A DNA stretch of 64,000 bases from Chloracidobacterium sp. Lineage in GTDB: Bacteria > Acidobacteriota > Blastocatellia > Pyrinomonadales > Pyrinomonadaceae. Where the stretch lies: the NCBI GenBank assembly GCA_016711345.1, contig JADJTD010000001.1:2542001-2606000 (forward strand). The letters are read 5' to 3'. Within the stretch, counting starts at the first letter, position 1; each line of letters begins with the position of its first letter. The position numbers were made by a program, and so were the translations under genes. Below are positions 26,484 to 35,263 of the stretch, piece by piece. The notes below the pieces were generated by a model that did not search any database, had not been told where the DNA came from, and worked only from the letters and a program-made list of their open reading frames with translations.

Positions 26484-26488
26484 GCAAA

Positions 26489-27223
26489 ATGTCTCTGAAA
26501 TACCAAACTGAAGACGTCGAGCCGGAAGTTCAAGATACACAGCCTGCTCGGAATTTAGGGCCGACTCCGTATTACACAATTATCTTCATCGCGGCTATTG
26601 TCGCTGTAGCTCTGGTTCAATTGGGAACGGGCCTCGAAGCATCTATATTAGCGGCCGGTTTTGTTAAGCCTGCGCTTATCAAGGGCCACGAATACTGGCG
26701 CATCCTGACAGGTGCGACGACGCACGGCAGCGTTTTGCATGTCGCGATGAACTGCTACGCATTTTATAGCTTTGGCAAGATCTTTGAAATGCTGTCGAAC
26801 CGTGCTCATCTTGCCATCGTGTTTCTACTTTCGGCAATAGGCGGAGGCATACTGAGCCTCGTGTTTCAGCCGGATGGAATTTCCGTCGGAGCTTCGGGTG
26901 GGATTGTTGGGTTGATTGGGTATCTAGCGGTTTACGCTTTTCGACGAAGGCAGTTCATTTCGCCGGAGTTTAGAAAGAGTCTCTTGATCAACATCGGATT
27001 TATACTTGTTTTTGGCCTTGTTCTTTATCAGGTCATCGATAATTTCGGGCATATCGGCGGACTGATAACGGGAGCGGTTTATGGCTTTTTACAGATACCA
27101 TCAGACGAGCATATAGATCCGAGGGAAGCGGGTTCGGTAGTGAATTCCATTGGACTTGCGGCGCTTGGGATTTACATTGCGGCGTGTGGATTTAGTATTT
27201 TGCTGATCTTGCAAGTAGTCTAG
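26489..27223 (+). CDS. rhomboid family intramembrane serine protease
   Basis: 244 residues from ATG 26489 (MSLKYQTEDVEPEV). The cytoplasmic N-terminus of about 35 residues is followed by six to seven membrane helices. The catalytic Ser is in GASGGIVGL and the catalytic His in GHIGGLITG; HGSVLHVAMNCYAF matches the conserved His/Asn helix. It cleaves membrane proteins within the bilayer. Six bases separate it from fabG. Confidence 0.92.
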   Translation: MSLKYQTEDVEPEVQDTQPARNLGPTPYYTIIFIAAIVAVALVQLGTGLEASILAAGFVKPALIKGHEYWRILTGATTHGSVLHVAMNCYAFYSFGKIFEMLSNRAHLAIVFLLSAIGGGILSLVFQPDGISVGASGGIVGLIGYLAVYAFRRRQFISPEFRKSLLINIGFILVFGLVLYQVIDNFGHIGGLITGAVYGFLQIPSDEHIDPREAGSVVNSIGLAALGIYIAACGFSILLILQVV

Positions 27224-27230
27224 TTTTGTT

Positions 27231-27914
27231 ATGCCCCGCGTTCGTGTACATCAGCATGTCAATCCGTTCGCCTCGCATTATCGGCAGGCTCCGGCACCGG
27301 TTGACTTAAAAGCGGCGTTTGCCAGGCCGGAATTGCCGCTCCATCTGGACATCGGCTGCGCACGCGGACGGTTCATTTTGAAAATGGCAGAGGCCGAGCC
27401 GCAGTGGAATTTTCTCGGCGTCGAGATCCGCGAGCCTCTCGTAACTGAGGCAAACGAAATCGCCGCAGAGTGGGGCCTTGAAAATCTCCATTACGAATTC
27501 TGCAATGCAATGATCTGGCTGGACCGGTTGCTCGACGATCTTCCCGTTGGTTTATTACAGGTCGTAACGATCCAATTTCCTGACCCGTGGTTCAAGAAAA
27601 AGCACGCAAAACGCCGGATGGTCAATGCCGAGTTGATCGAAGCAGTCGTGGCAAAACTAGCACCTGAAGGACGCATCTTTGTTCAAACGGACATCGAATT
27701 TTTAGCCGAGGAAATGTTTGCTCTCTTTCGTTCTTGTAAAGAACTAAGGGAGGTTGCGATATACGAAAGCCCTTTCCCCTTAAAAACCGAAAGGGAAAGG
27801 GCGGTCGAAATTAAGGCGCTGCCGATCTATCGGGCTATGTTTGAAAAGTCAGAACCGCCCCTCGAAGCAGACGGTTCCAACACGGAGAATTACCAGTTTA
27901 TATCAACCTCGTAG
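27231..27914 (+). CDS. trmB: tRNA (guanine-N7)-methyltransferase
   Basis: 227 residues. SAM motif LHLDIGCARGRFI, GVEIREPLV, and the TrmB signature IQFPDPWFKKKHAKRRMVN. It methylates G46 in tRNA variable loops. The C-terminal region contains a 10-bp inverted repeat (27769-27778 and 27793-27802) that is translated. The last 25 bases overlap the convergent gene at 27890. Confidence 0.95.
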   Translation: MPRVRVHQHVNPFASHYRQAPAPVDLKAAFARPELPLHLDIGCARGRFILKMAEAEPQWNFLGVEIREPLVTEANEIAAEWGLENLHYEFCNAMIWLDRLLDDLPVGLLQVVTIQFPDPWFKKKHAKRRMVNAELIEAVVAKLAPEGRIFVQTDIEFLAEEMFALFRSCKELREVAIYESPFPLKTERERAVEIKALPIYRAMFEKSEPPLEADGSNTENYQFISTS

Positions 27915-28999
27915 GCATCGGCACCGCTGCTTGGGTCAAAGACCTGAACGATCGCCGTGAAATCATTGTCCCACGAAGGCTGTTGCCTTACCGTCACCGA
28001 ACCGCGTCCATTTCGTTTGCGGGCCGTCACAGATCCCGGCCTAGCCGCGAGATAGCCGGTGATGTTAAAGTTAACGCCCGAAAGACCGGTTCCAGCTGAG
28101 TCCTGAGTTTGAACGTCCGATCCAGAAATGATGATGTCCGCGGTTTGGTCAACGCGGCCGCGCCACCTTACACTTCCAGAGCGATATGGTTCATTCCCTG
28201 AATTACCAGATCGTGCCCATGAAATATCGACCGTGTAATTGTCTGATCCACCACGTGAATCAACGACCTGAATGATCGCCGTATAGTCATTAGTTCTACT
28301 TGGCTGTTGGATAACACGCACATCTCCGCGCCCGTTTCTCCGTGTTGCGGAGACGATAGTCGTGCTTCGCGGCAGGTTCCCATTCATATTCTGATAGTTT
28401 ACCTGCAAACCGGAGCCAGCTACATCCTCGGTCCTTATCGTACCGCCACGGATAATGATATTTGCCCGATCATCGACCCGGGCGCTCCACGATGCAGTGC
28501 CGACTGAACCACTTCCTCCCCCACCGGGATTGGGCGGAAAGTTGCCGAGTGGGACGTCATAGGTTCGCGGACGATTGTTATAACCGTCATCGTAGCCTTG
28601 CTGAAAATAGAGTCCGATGTTCGCGTCGTAACCGCGTCCGGCGTTCTCGCCCGGCCTATTTTGACCTCCGTTTCTACGGTCGTTTTGGCCTATCGTGAAA
28701 CCGGAATCGTATGCACTTCGCTGCGAATTCGTCCAGCGAACTATCGGCCGCACGCTGTCAAAACCGGCAGAGTATCCGCGACGGTAATGATCTTCGTACT
28801 GTGATTCAAATTTGTTGCGGTATCGGCGATAGTCGTTGCTTCGATTACTGTTAGCGTCAGCCACACCGTCCTGATAGCCTTCATCGTAATATCCACATCT
28901 TATTGGCGAAGTTGTATTTCTGTCGCACTGCGCCGAGACGGCTATGCCGCCAAAAGCGATCGTGCTAAAGAGCATCGTGTAAAGAAATAATTTTTTCAT
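27890..28999 (-). CDS. secreted protein with GYxxG motifs and two tandem homologous domains
   Basis: 369 residues. Signal peptide about 1-23 (SAQC). Residues 36-140 repeat a short motif: YDEGYQDG, YRRGYSAGF, YDSGFTIGQ, YFQQGYDDGYNN, rich in Tyr/Gly/Asn/Arg. After a Gly/Pro linker (about 152-166) come two domains of about 95 residues, 168-261 and 275-369, that are plainly related to each other (shared pattern SWSARVDD/RWRGRVDQ, NGRGDVRVIQQPS/NGRGSVTVRQQPS, NDYTAIIQVVD/NDFTAIVQVFD). The domains look like all-beta folds. A strong GGAGGG ribosome site precedes the ATG. No named family recognised. Confidence 0.75.
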   Translation of the reverse strand: MKKLFLYTMLFSTIAFGGIAVSAQCDRNTTSPIRCGYYDEGYQDGVADANSNRSNDYRRYRNKFESQYEDHYRRGYSAGFDSVRPIVRWTNSQRSAYDSGFTIGQNDRRNGGQNRPGENAGRGYDANIGLYFQQGYDDGYNNRPRTYDVPLGNFPPNPGGGGSGSVGTASWSARVDDRANIIIRGGTIRTEDVAGSGLQVNYQNMNGNLPRSTTIVSATRRNGRGDVRVIQQPSRTNDYTAIIQVVDSRGGSDNYTVDISWARSGNSGNEPYRSGSVRWRGRVDQTADIIISGSDVQTQDSAGTGLSGVNFNITGYLAARPGSVTARKRNGRGSVTVRQQPSWDNDFTAIVQVFDPSSGADAYEVDINW

Positions 29000-29107
29000 A
29001 TTGTGTTCCCTCCTGACTTTTAACCGTCAACGGATTGTTTTTGGTAATTCCGCCGCTGTTTTGGATGAGTCTGTTGCAGGTAAGCGATGCAAACGATTTG
29101 TAGTTTA

Positions 29108-29599
29108 CTACACCCATTTTTTTTCTTTCTGAAATCGCTTTATGACCATATCACGACGCAATTTTGGAAGGTGGTCGATAAACAGCTTGCCGTTGCAGTG
29201 ATCGGTCTCGTGCATAAAGGCTCTTGCGGCATAACCCTCAGCCTCGCGTTCGAACCACTCGCCGTTTTCATTCTGTGCCCGCAGGCGTGCTTTCTGCGGA
29301 CGAACAACGACTGCCGGCACTTTGCCGACCGAGAGACAGCCTTCCTGGCCTGATTGTTCGCCTTCGGTAGCGACGATCTCAGGGTTGGCGGCAATGAGTT
29401 TGACGCCTTCACAATCCATGACGAAAAGCCGCAAATTTAAACCGATCTGCGGAGCGGCGAGCCCGACGCCCTCTGCATCGTACATCGTTTCGAACATATC
29501 CGCGCATAGATCGGCGAGATCATTATCAAACTCCGTTACGGGTATACCGACCTCAGCGAGAACTTTTTCGGGATATTCCGTGATCTTTCTTACCGCCAT
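29108..29599 (-). CDS. def: peptide deformylase
   Basis: 163 residues. All three motifs are intact: GVGLAAPQIG, EGCLSV (metal Cys) and HETDHCNG (metal His pair and catalytic Glu). It removes the formyl group from new proteins. Three bases separate it from the zinc-ribbon gene upstream, on the same strand. Confidence 0.96.
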   Translation of the reverse strand: MAVRKITEYPEKVLAEVGIPVTEFDNDLADLCADMFETMYDAEGVGLAAPQIGLNLRLFVMDCEGVKLIAANPEIVATEGEQSGQEGCLSVGKVPAVVVRPQKARLRAQNENGEWFEREAEGYAARAFMHETDHCNGKLFIDHLPKLRRDMVIKRFQKEKKWV

Positions 29600-29601
29600 A
29601 G

Positions 29602-29811
29602 CTATCTTGGAATGACGCCTGAGCGTGCTGTGCGGCGAAAATCACGCTTTGCGTTAAAGCCTTTCTCTTCTCGTCCGAGGCATTCCCAGCATACTATTCG
29701 TGGCTCGTTCGTCGGCGATAGAAACGTGTTGTAATGCTCGGTTTCTCTATCGCACTCCGAACATCGCGTGATTGGTTTGTCCATATTTTTAGGGTCTATG
29801 GTATCGATCAT
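29602..29811 (-). CDS. small zinc-ribbon-like protein
   Basis: 69 residues with two CxxC pairs (CSEC at 17-20 and CWEC at 41-44) that could hold one zinc ion, and a basic C-terminus (KRDFRRTARSG). The start overlaps the stop of the GT39-like gene upstream by four bases, and def follows three bases downstream, so translation is probably coupled. Function unknown. Confidence 0.7.
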   Translation of the reverse strand: MIDTIDPKNMDKPITRCSECDRETEHYNTFLSPTNEPRIVCWECLGREEKGFNAKRDFRRTARSGVIPR

Positions 29812-31361
29812 TGTGTCTTTTTCCTTAAGAGGAATAGTTTCTCAAGATAGAATTCCTGTTCCTTTTCTATAGTGTAGTTTGCATGGACATAATTTTCCAA
29901 CGGTCTGCACGCATCGGTGACAAGACACTTTTCATTTACGACTAGCCAGATCATTTCAGCATCGGCCGGGATCTCTGAGATCACAAATTCGGTCTGCTTC
30001 TTGAGGCTGTTTTCGGTCCCAAAAGCCGCTTCCTGCTCGAATTCGAAAAATTTCTCGTCGGGAAGGATCTTATTGACGCCGTAATAGTGATACGGCAACG
30101 TCAGTGCGTCAAATGTCGTGAACACGAGGATCGGCTGTCCCGGAGATTCGTTCTCTTGAATAAATGCTCCAACGCGGGCCCAGTCACCGCGCTTTGCAGA
30201 ATTCGGATACAGCGTCGTCAGTGAGTATGAAAAAGAGATCAGCACGAGTAAACCAACTGTGAGCGTAATAGCTTTTGTTATCCGTTCGCTCACGCTGATA
30301 AAGATGTCCGAACACAATGAGGCGACGAAAAGAACAAACGGCACAAACAACGGTGTCGCATGGCGAAGTTGCATGTAGTTCGGATTCATCCAATAGCCCG
30401 CTGCAAAAACGCCCACGAAAGCGGCAAAGGCGATCGCTGCGAGAATCAAGGTGCATTGACTGATCTTTTTATAAGTGACGGCCAAAAGCGCAAGCAGTGA
30501 GAGCGCTCCGATGCGGACAACCCAGACGCGAACGGTCGCGAATTGAGAGTCCGGCGAACTATCAAGAAACTGTCCCGGCAGCATGTAAGTCGTGGTATGA
30601 TGCCACAGCGTGCGAAAGGCGTCGAGCGCTGAAATGCTGTCACGGAAGCTGCTTGTCTTGGCTGCAAACTGAGAACCGACGGTCGCAACAAGCGGCACAA
30701 ACGCAATGGCGACGATCAGCATAAACAAAACGTAGTCACGAGCTGACTTCCAATTTCGCGTTACGATCAAAGCCGCAAAAAAACCGGCAAACAAAAATCC
30801 GAGATAGTAATTCGTGTAAAGAGAGACGATCGCAACTATCACAAATGCGATCTGTGATTGTAGCGTGTCGCCGTCTTCGCGCGTGAATCCATAAAAAAAG
30901 AACGTGATCAAGAGAATTGTCAGTGTGACAACAAACGCGTAGCCGCGAATCTCAAGACTTGTCCAAATGAGAAACGGATGCAGTGCAAAGAAAGAGCTTG
31001 CGAGCAGAGCGGCTCGCGGCTCGAAAACGCGGCTGCAAAAACGCGCAAATAAAGCAATAGACGCAATGCCGCAAAACACCGAAAACAAACGTGCGAAAAA
31101 AATCGAATCGTCTGCTAGACGCCAGACACTTAAGATCCAAAAATAAAGCGGAGCTTGTTTTTCATTCGAGGCCGCGTTCTGAAACGCGGAAAAGAAACCT
31201 TGCTGAGTCGTGTATAGCGACGAGCCTTCGTCCATCCAGATATTGAGCGAAAACGCGAGCGGCAAAGCGATCGCCAGATGAAAGGCGATCAGTCCGATGA
31301 CGATAGAGTTACTGATTGCTCGCGGCTTTTGCATCGTCGGTGTTCGATAAATTTGCGACAA
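29808..31361 (-). CDS. GT39-like membrane glycosyltransferase
   Basis: Up to 517 residues; the start may instead be the ATG at 31334 (MQKPRAISNS), which overlaps the upstream gene less. About ten membrane helices. The first outer loop has WMDEGSSLYTTQQGFFSAF with the acidic DE motif typical of GT-C dolichyl/undecaprenyl-phosphate sugar transferases, followed by KQAPLYFWILSVWR. It probably transfers a sugar from a lipid carrier on the outer side of the membrane. It closes the polysaccharide locus. Confidence 0.8.
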   Translation of the reverse strand: MSQIYRTPTMQKPRAISNSIVIGLIAFHLAIALPLAFSLNIWMDEGSSLYTTQQGFFSAFQNAASNEKQAPLYFWILSVWRLADDSIFFARLFSVFCGIASIALFARFCSRVFEPRAALLASSFFALHPFLIWTSLEIRGYAFVVTLTILLITFFFYGFTREDGDTLQSQIAFVIVAIVSLYTNYYLGFLFAGFFAALIVTRNWKSARDYVLFMLIVAIAFVPLVATVGSQFAAKTSSFRDSISALDAFRTLWHHTTTYMLPGQFLDSSPDSQFATVRVWVVRIGALSLLALLAVTYKKISQCTLILAAIAFAAFVGVFAAGYWMNPNYMQLRHATPLFVPFVLFVASLCSDIFISVSERITKAITLTVGLLVLISFSYSLTTLYPNSAKRGDWARVGAFIQENESPGQPILVFTTFDALTLPYHYYGVNKILPDEKFFEFEQEAAFGTENSLKKQTEFVISEIPADAEMIWLVVNEKCLVTDACRPLENYVHANYTIEKEQEFYLEKLFLLRKKTQ

Positions 31362-32664
31362 GTTCGGCTACCTTTTTACGTGTGCGGAAGTAAACGTCTT
31401 CCATAAATATATGTGAAAACTCGCCGTTACGGCCAATGCTCAGTAGATTTGGTATGTTCGTTGATCTTTCAAAATCTTTTCTCGCCTGTTCGTATTTCCT
31501 TAAAAACACCGGATAAGAAATTCCAGTTTTCAATATGTTGTGGCCAAGATACCGCTCGCGAATGTCCGGTATAACTTCAGTCATCGAATCGAGGCACAAC
31601 TCGACAAGTTTTTCGTTAGACATGTTCCATGAGGCGTCGGTTTTTTCGGCACCGATATCGACGGTGATCGTCGTGTGGCCGTCGGGAGCAAGCCAGGGCA
31701 TCGAGAGGGTAGCTTCGGTCAGGCGGAAGAACGGAAATTTGTCTTCGGGAAACCACAAAACCGTATCGGACAAAAGGCCCCGTCCTTTTAGTTTTAAATT
31801 GACGAAAATCATTGGGCGAAATCTGAATTGAGCAACTTGGTCGAGCGCGTTTGTTCCACTTACCAGTCTTGCAAGAATGTTTGCCGGAGCCGTGCTGATC
31901 ACGGCAGAAACTTCGTGAAGTTTGCCGTTTGATTTGACGGCAATGACACGCTCGTTTTCGACAGAAACTTCTTCGACGGGCGACTCTAGTTTGAGCTGGC
32001 CGTTTAGGCCACTGGCGAGTTTTTCGCAAAGAGTCGATACTCCGTTCTTTGGATAGACATGATACACGCTGGCCGACTCGTTAAGCTCGCGACTGTATCC
32101 GCATGCGACGGCACGACGGGTAACAATGCTTGCGGCCTTTAAGTACAGCGTTTTGGCAATGCTACCAGGCAAGCTATCGCCAACTGCCGCCGAGAGGTCG
32201 GTCGCCTTCGCTCCAGACCACGCTTCGATGAGTGGCAGAGCAACCTCGTTAGCTAAAACGGTTCCAAAAGAGCTGCGGAACCAATCAGCAGCAGAATCTT
32301 TCGACCTACTGTTTCCGGTAAGTTTGGCCTTTATGCCGCTCAAGGTCATCCGCGGTATCATCATCAACCCAAACGGGTACGAGTACGTTTTGCCGCCCAA
32401 CCAAACTCGCTCGCCGTAATGTTTAACAGTAAGACATTCGTCCTCGACGCCGATGGCGTCCGCCAAACGGTTTGTCACAAAGTGGGCGCCAAAGTCGTAG
32501 CTAAAACCTGCGTCGTCCTTGAAACTGGCGGCGAGACCGGCGGTCTTGTTACCGGCTTCGAACAGCATGAACGGCACTTTGTTCTTTCGTAAGTAATCAG
32601 CAGCAGTCAAACCGGCGAGACCGGCGCCGATAATCGCTATAGGTTTTATGTCTTGAGGCACCAT
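31309..32664 (-). CDS. FAD-dependent amine-oxidase-like protein (protoporphyrinogen oxidase/UDP-galactopyranose mutase type)
   Basis: 451 residues. Rossmann FAD motif IAIIGAGLAGLTAADYL, Glu at the end of the second strand (FMLFEAG), then YDFGAHFVT and a long substrate domain. A C-terminal FAD segment reads LLSIGRNGEFSHIFMEDVY. Proteins of this type occur in polysaccharide clusters as UDP-sugar or lipid-sugar oxidoreductases. It overlaps the downstream GT39-like gene. Exact substrate unknown. Confidence 0.75.
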   Translation of the reverse strand: MVPQDIKPIAIIGAGLAGLTAADYLRKNKVPFMLFEAGNKTAGLAASFKDDAGFSYDFGAHFVTNRLADAIGVEDECLTVKHYGERVWLGGKTYSYPFGLMMIPRMTLSGIKAKLTGNSRSKDSAADWFRSSFGTVLANEVALPLIEAWSGAKATDLSAAVGDSLPGSIAKTLYLKAASIVTRRAVACGYSRELNESASVYHVYPKNGVSTLCEKLASGLNGQLKLESPVEEVSVENERVIAVKSNGKLHEVSAVISTAPANILARLVSGTNALDQVAQFRFRPMIFVNLKLKGRGLLSDTVLWFPEDKFPFFRLTEATLSMPWLAPDGHTTITVDIGAEKTDASWNMSNEKLVELCLDSMTEVIPDIRERYLGHNILKTGISYPVFLRKYEQARKDFERSTNIPNLLSIGRNGEFSHIFMEDVYFRTRKKVAELVANLSNTDDAKAASNQ

Positions 32665-32674
32665 TTCTGATCTA

Positions 32675-34237
32675 TTATTGTCTGTCTCTGTTCAAATCTT
32701 TTTCGCTTGCTATTCGTCCACCGTGACGAGCATACATTTTATAACTTTGCGCGTCTGAATAGATCGGCGTCGATTCATATTCCTTCGTCAGCCATTCAGG
32801 AGCAGTGGGACGGTTTTGTTCGAGGACGAGGATCTCGGGACGCGTAAGCTCAAGCTGCTCTTTAACGCGCGCCGCCAGCTCAACTGAGATCGGGTTGTCT
32901 CTAAGGTGATTGTCGAACAAAACAGCCGCCGGCGGGCGACGATTTGCCAGCAGATAAAGATTCGGCGTATTGCCCCAAATATAGAAGGTCTCACCATCGC
33001 GAAGATGCGAATTAATAACTTCAACCGTCTTATCCGCAAAATTTAGCACAGGTAATTGTGGGACGAATTCGTTCGCATAGATCGATCGGTAAACTGGTAG
33101 CTGGTATAAAAACAAAGTTGCTGTGAGAGCGATCGCGGCCGTGCTCCCGGCTGCTTTGTGAAGGGTTTTCGTTGAGTCGCAAAAATATCCAATGCCCCAC
33201 GCCGACGCGATCACGAGCGATGGGATCCACAACTGATAATAATGAACCGAAAATCGACCGGCAGCCGCGAGCGCGACCCAGGACGATATTACAAAAACCG
33301 CGATCAGTAAGCCGAGACGTCTCTCATAAAGAAATGCACAGACAACCCCTATGGATGCGAACGCTGCAAGCGGCCCTATCACATCAACGCTAATTTCGGC
33401 TTGTCCCATAACCGGGGCAAAGATATTTGTGAGCAGGCTGCCCGAATAGTGATTGTTAAAAACAACAAGGCTCTTATATACAATGTCGCCACGGCCTGTT
33501 GCGGCAAAATATCCAAACAGGAGTAGCCAACCGGCAACTCCGACACCGCCGATCGTCAACGCGTTATAGATTCCGCGTTTTCTGCTCACAACAAGAACAG
33601 CGTACGTCAGCGTGATGAATACGACATTCGCTGCTACCACCGGCTTGTAGAGCGATGCTGAAAGGAACAATGCGCCGACCAGAACGGAATTTATAAACGA
33701 GAGGCCGTCTTTGCGGTTCGCGACAATCAGGTAGAACGCGAGAACGACAAACGCGTCGATAATAGGTTCGGTGTTCGGGTCGCGGCCTTCGAGGCCGAAA
33801 CTGCCGGACACGAGCGCCCACAGAAAAGCTGCGATCACTCCGGCAATTTGTCCGCCGGGACCCTGCTTTGCCGCAAGAAAGATGCTCCACAATACCAACA
33901 GACACACAATGTAACTGAGCACATGCAGCGTTTGAGGCGAATAGCCAAGAACGACCTCGGCTAATGCATATGTGATAAAAGGAGCCGGCGGTTTGTGGTC
34001 CCAGATATCGGTGTAAAGCTGTTTGCCGTCTAGTAACTCGTGAGCAACAACGGCATAGGATGCCGGGTCAACATTGATTGGAACGGTCGGCCCATAGAGA
34101 CGGTCAACTCCGATCAGCGCCGAAAGCAGGAGCATTACGATAACAGCGAAGCGCGCAGTGATCGACGCAGAGCTTGGCACATACGGCATCCCTTTCGTGC
34201 TTAAAAGCCCTTTGTCGATAAACTCCGATGACTGCAT
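32675..34237 (-). CDS. polytopic membrane protein, GT39-like
   Basis: 520 residues with about ten to twelve hydrophobic helices. The first outer loop carries VPINVDPASYAVVAHELLDG and then LYTDIWDHKPPAPFI, a pattern common in dolichyl-phosphate-mannose-type GT-C transferases of bacterial surface-sugar clusters (acidic residue plus HKPP). The C-terminal soluble domain ends near FYIWGNTPNLYLLANRRPPA. It lies ten bases upstream of the FAD protein gene and belongs to the same run of genes. Confidence 0.8.
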   Translation of the reverse strand: MQSSEFIDKGLLSTKGMPYVPSSASITARFAVIVMLLLSALIGVDRLYGPTVPINVDPASYAVVAHELLDGKQLYTDIWDHKPPAPFITYALAEVVLGYSPQTLHVLSYIVCLLVLWSIFLAAKQGPGGQIAGVIAAFLWALVSGSFGLEGRDPNTEPIIDAFVVLAFYLIVANRKDGLSFINSVLVGALFLSASLYKPVVAANVVFITLTYAVLVVSRKRGIYNALTIGGVGVAGWLLLFGYFAATGRGDIVYKSLVVFNNHYSGSLLTNIFAPVMGQAEISVDVIGPLAAFASIGVVCAFLYERRLGLLIAVFVISSWVALAAAGRFSVHYYQLWIPSLVIASAWGIGYFCDSTKTLHKAAGSTAAIALTATLFLYQLPVYRSIYANEFVPQLPVLNFADKTVEVINSHLRDGETFYIWGNTPNLYLLANRRPPAAVLFDNHLRDNPISVELAARVKEQLELTRPEILVLEQNRPTAPEWLTKEYESTPIYSDAQSYKMYARHGGRIASEKDLNRDRQ

Positions 34238-34252
34238 CGTTAAAAATTATCT

Positions 34253-35233
34253 CTAATGTGTTTCGCCGATCACGGTCACATTTCTGCCCATCGGCCTTTC
34301 ATCTCGTTGTATTGATGAAGCATGTTCGCCCATCGAAACAACGTCGAAACTGTCGGTGTACTGCGACAATATATCGCTTACAAGCGCGAGTTTGTTCTCA
34401 AGCGATATTTCCATGCCGGGGAAAAACTTCAGTTCATCCACGTCGTCACCGCATAGAAAATCTAGAGGGTGCAGCAAAAGCGAGGGCTGAGTTCCTGTAA
34501 ATTTGCATGCGGCAAGTGCTGCTCGCCAATATAGAAGAGCCGCCTTGCGCGAGAAAGTTGCAATGTAGAGCAGATAACTTAGATGTATCGGGGTTTTGAT
34601 TATGGGAAACGTGGTCACCGGAATTTCTGCCATATCATGGCCGGCGACATTCGTCATTCGCGGCTTCAGGCTTTGAAATCCATCTGACAATTTCCCGAAG
34701 AGTTTTTTGCGTTTCTCGCGTTCCTCATCGGCCATCTTCGGCGATTTGAAAAAATAGTAGGCACGAGCGAGCGGCCCAACATAGGTTGGAAGCGTTGAGC
34801 AATCATATTTGTAGCCGCGTTCGGCTAGTACTTCTAAAACCGTTGGACTGAGACTATAACCCGGACCGCGAAAGCCCGTCGGACGCTTGCCGGTCACGTT
34901 TAACAGAGCAGTCTCAGTTTTATCAAATTCTTCGACAAGCTCTTCTTTTGAATAAAGATGTAGCCACGGTTCGTGATTGAAAGAGTGGTTGCCGATCTCG
35001 TGACCCGCGTTTGCTATCGAAGCTATTGCGTTGCGATTTTCCTCAAGAGCTGCATCCTGGCCGACGATGAAAAACGTTATCTTGAGATCTCGCTTCTTTA
35101 GAAATGCAAGCGCACGAGGCACAACAATATCGAGATACGACGGGAAAGATTCCCAGCCAGCATCACCGTGGGTCTTCATGTATGACCATTTATTGTCGAG
35201 GTCGAGCGAAAGGCTCGCTATCTGCTTCTTCAT
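34253..35233 (-). CDS. polysaccharide deacetylase (NodB homology domain)
   Basis: 326 residues, no clear signal peptide. Motif 1 LSLDLDNKWS, motif 2 GHEIGNHSFNHEP (both metal His present), motif 3 GFRGPGYSLS, then YDCSTLPTY and a C-terminal LLLHPLDFL motif with the expected His. It should remove acetyl groups from an N-acetylated sugar, perhaps a lipid-linked precursor as it appears cytoplasmic. A member of the polysaccharide locus. Confidence 0.88.
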   Translation of the reverse strand: MKKQIASLSLDLDNKWSYMKTHGDAGWESFPSYLDIVVPRALAFLKKRDLKITFFIVGQDAALEENRNAIASIANAGHEIGNHSFNHEPWLHLYSKEELVEEFDKTETALLNVTGKRPTGFRGPGYSLSPTVLEVLAERGYKYDCSTLPTYVGPLARAYYFFKSPKMADEEREKRKKLFGKLSDGFQSLKPRMTNVAGHDMAEIPVTTFPIIKTPIHLSYLLYIATFSRKAALLYWRAALAACKFTGTQPSLLLHPLDFLCGDDVDELKFFPGMEISLENKLALVSDILSQYTDSFDVVSMGEHASSIQRDERPMGRNVTVIGETH

Positions 35234-35263
35234 AAAGTAATTGCCGAAAGAAATCGCAATAAA

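Noticed and set aside
27769..27802. Internal terminator in trmB
   Set aside because: The 10-bp inverted repeat is in the coding frame, lacks a T tract and the gene continues intact.
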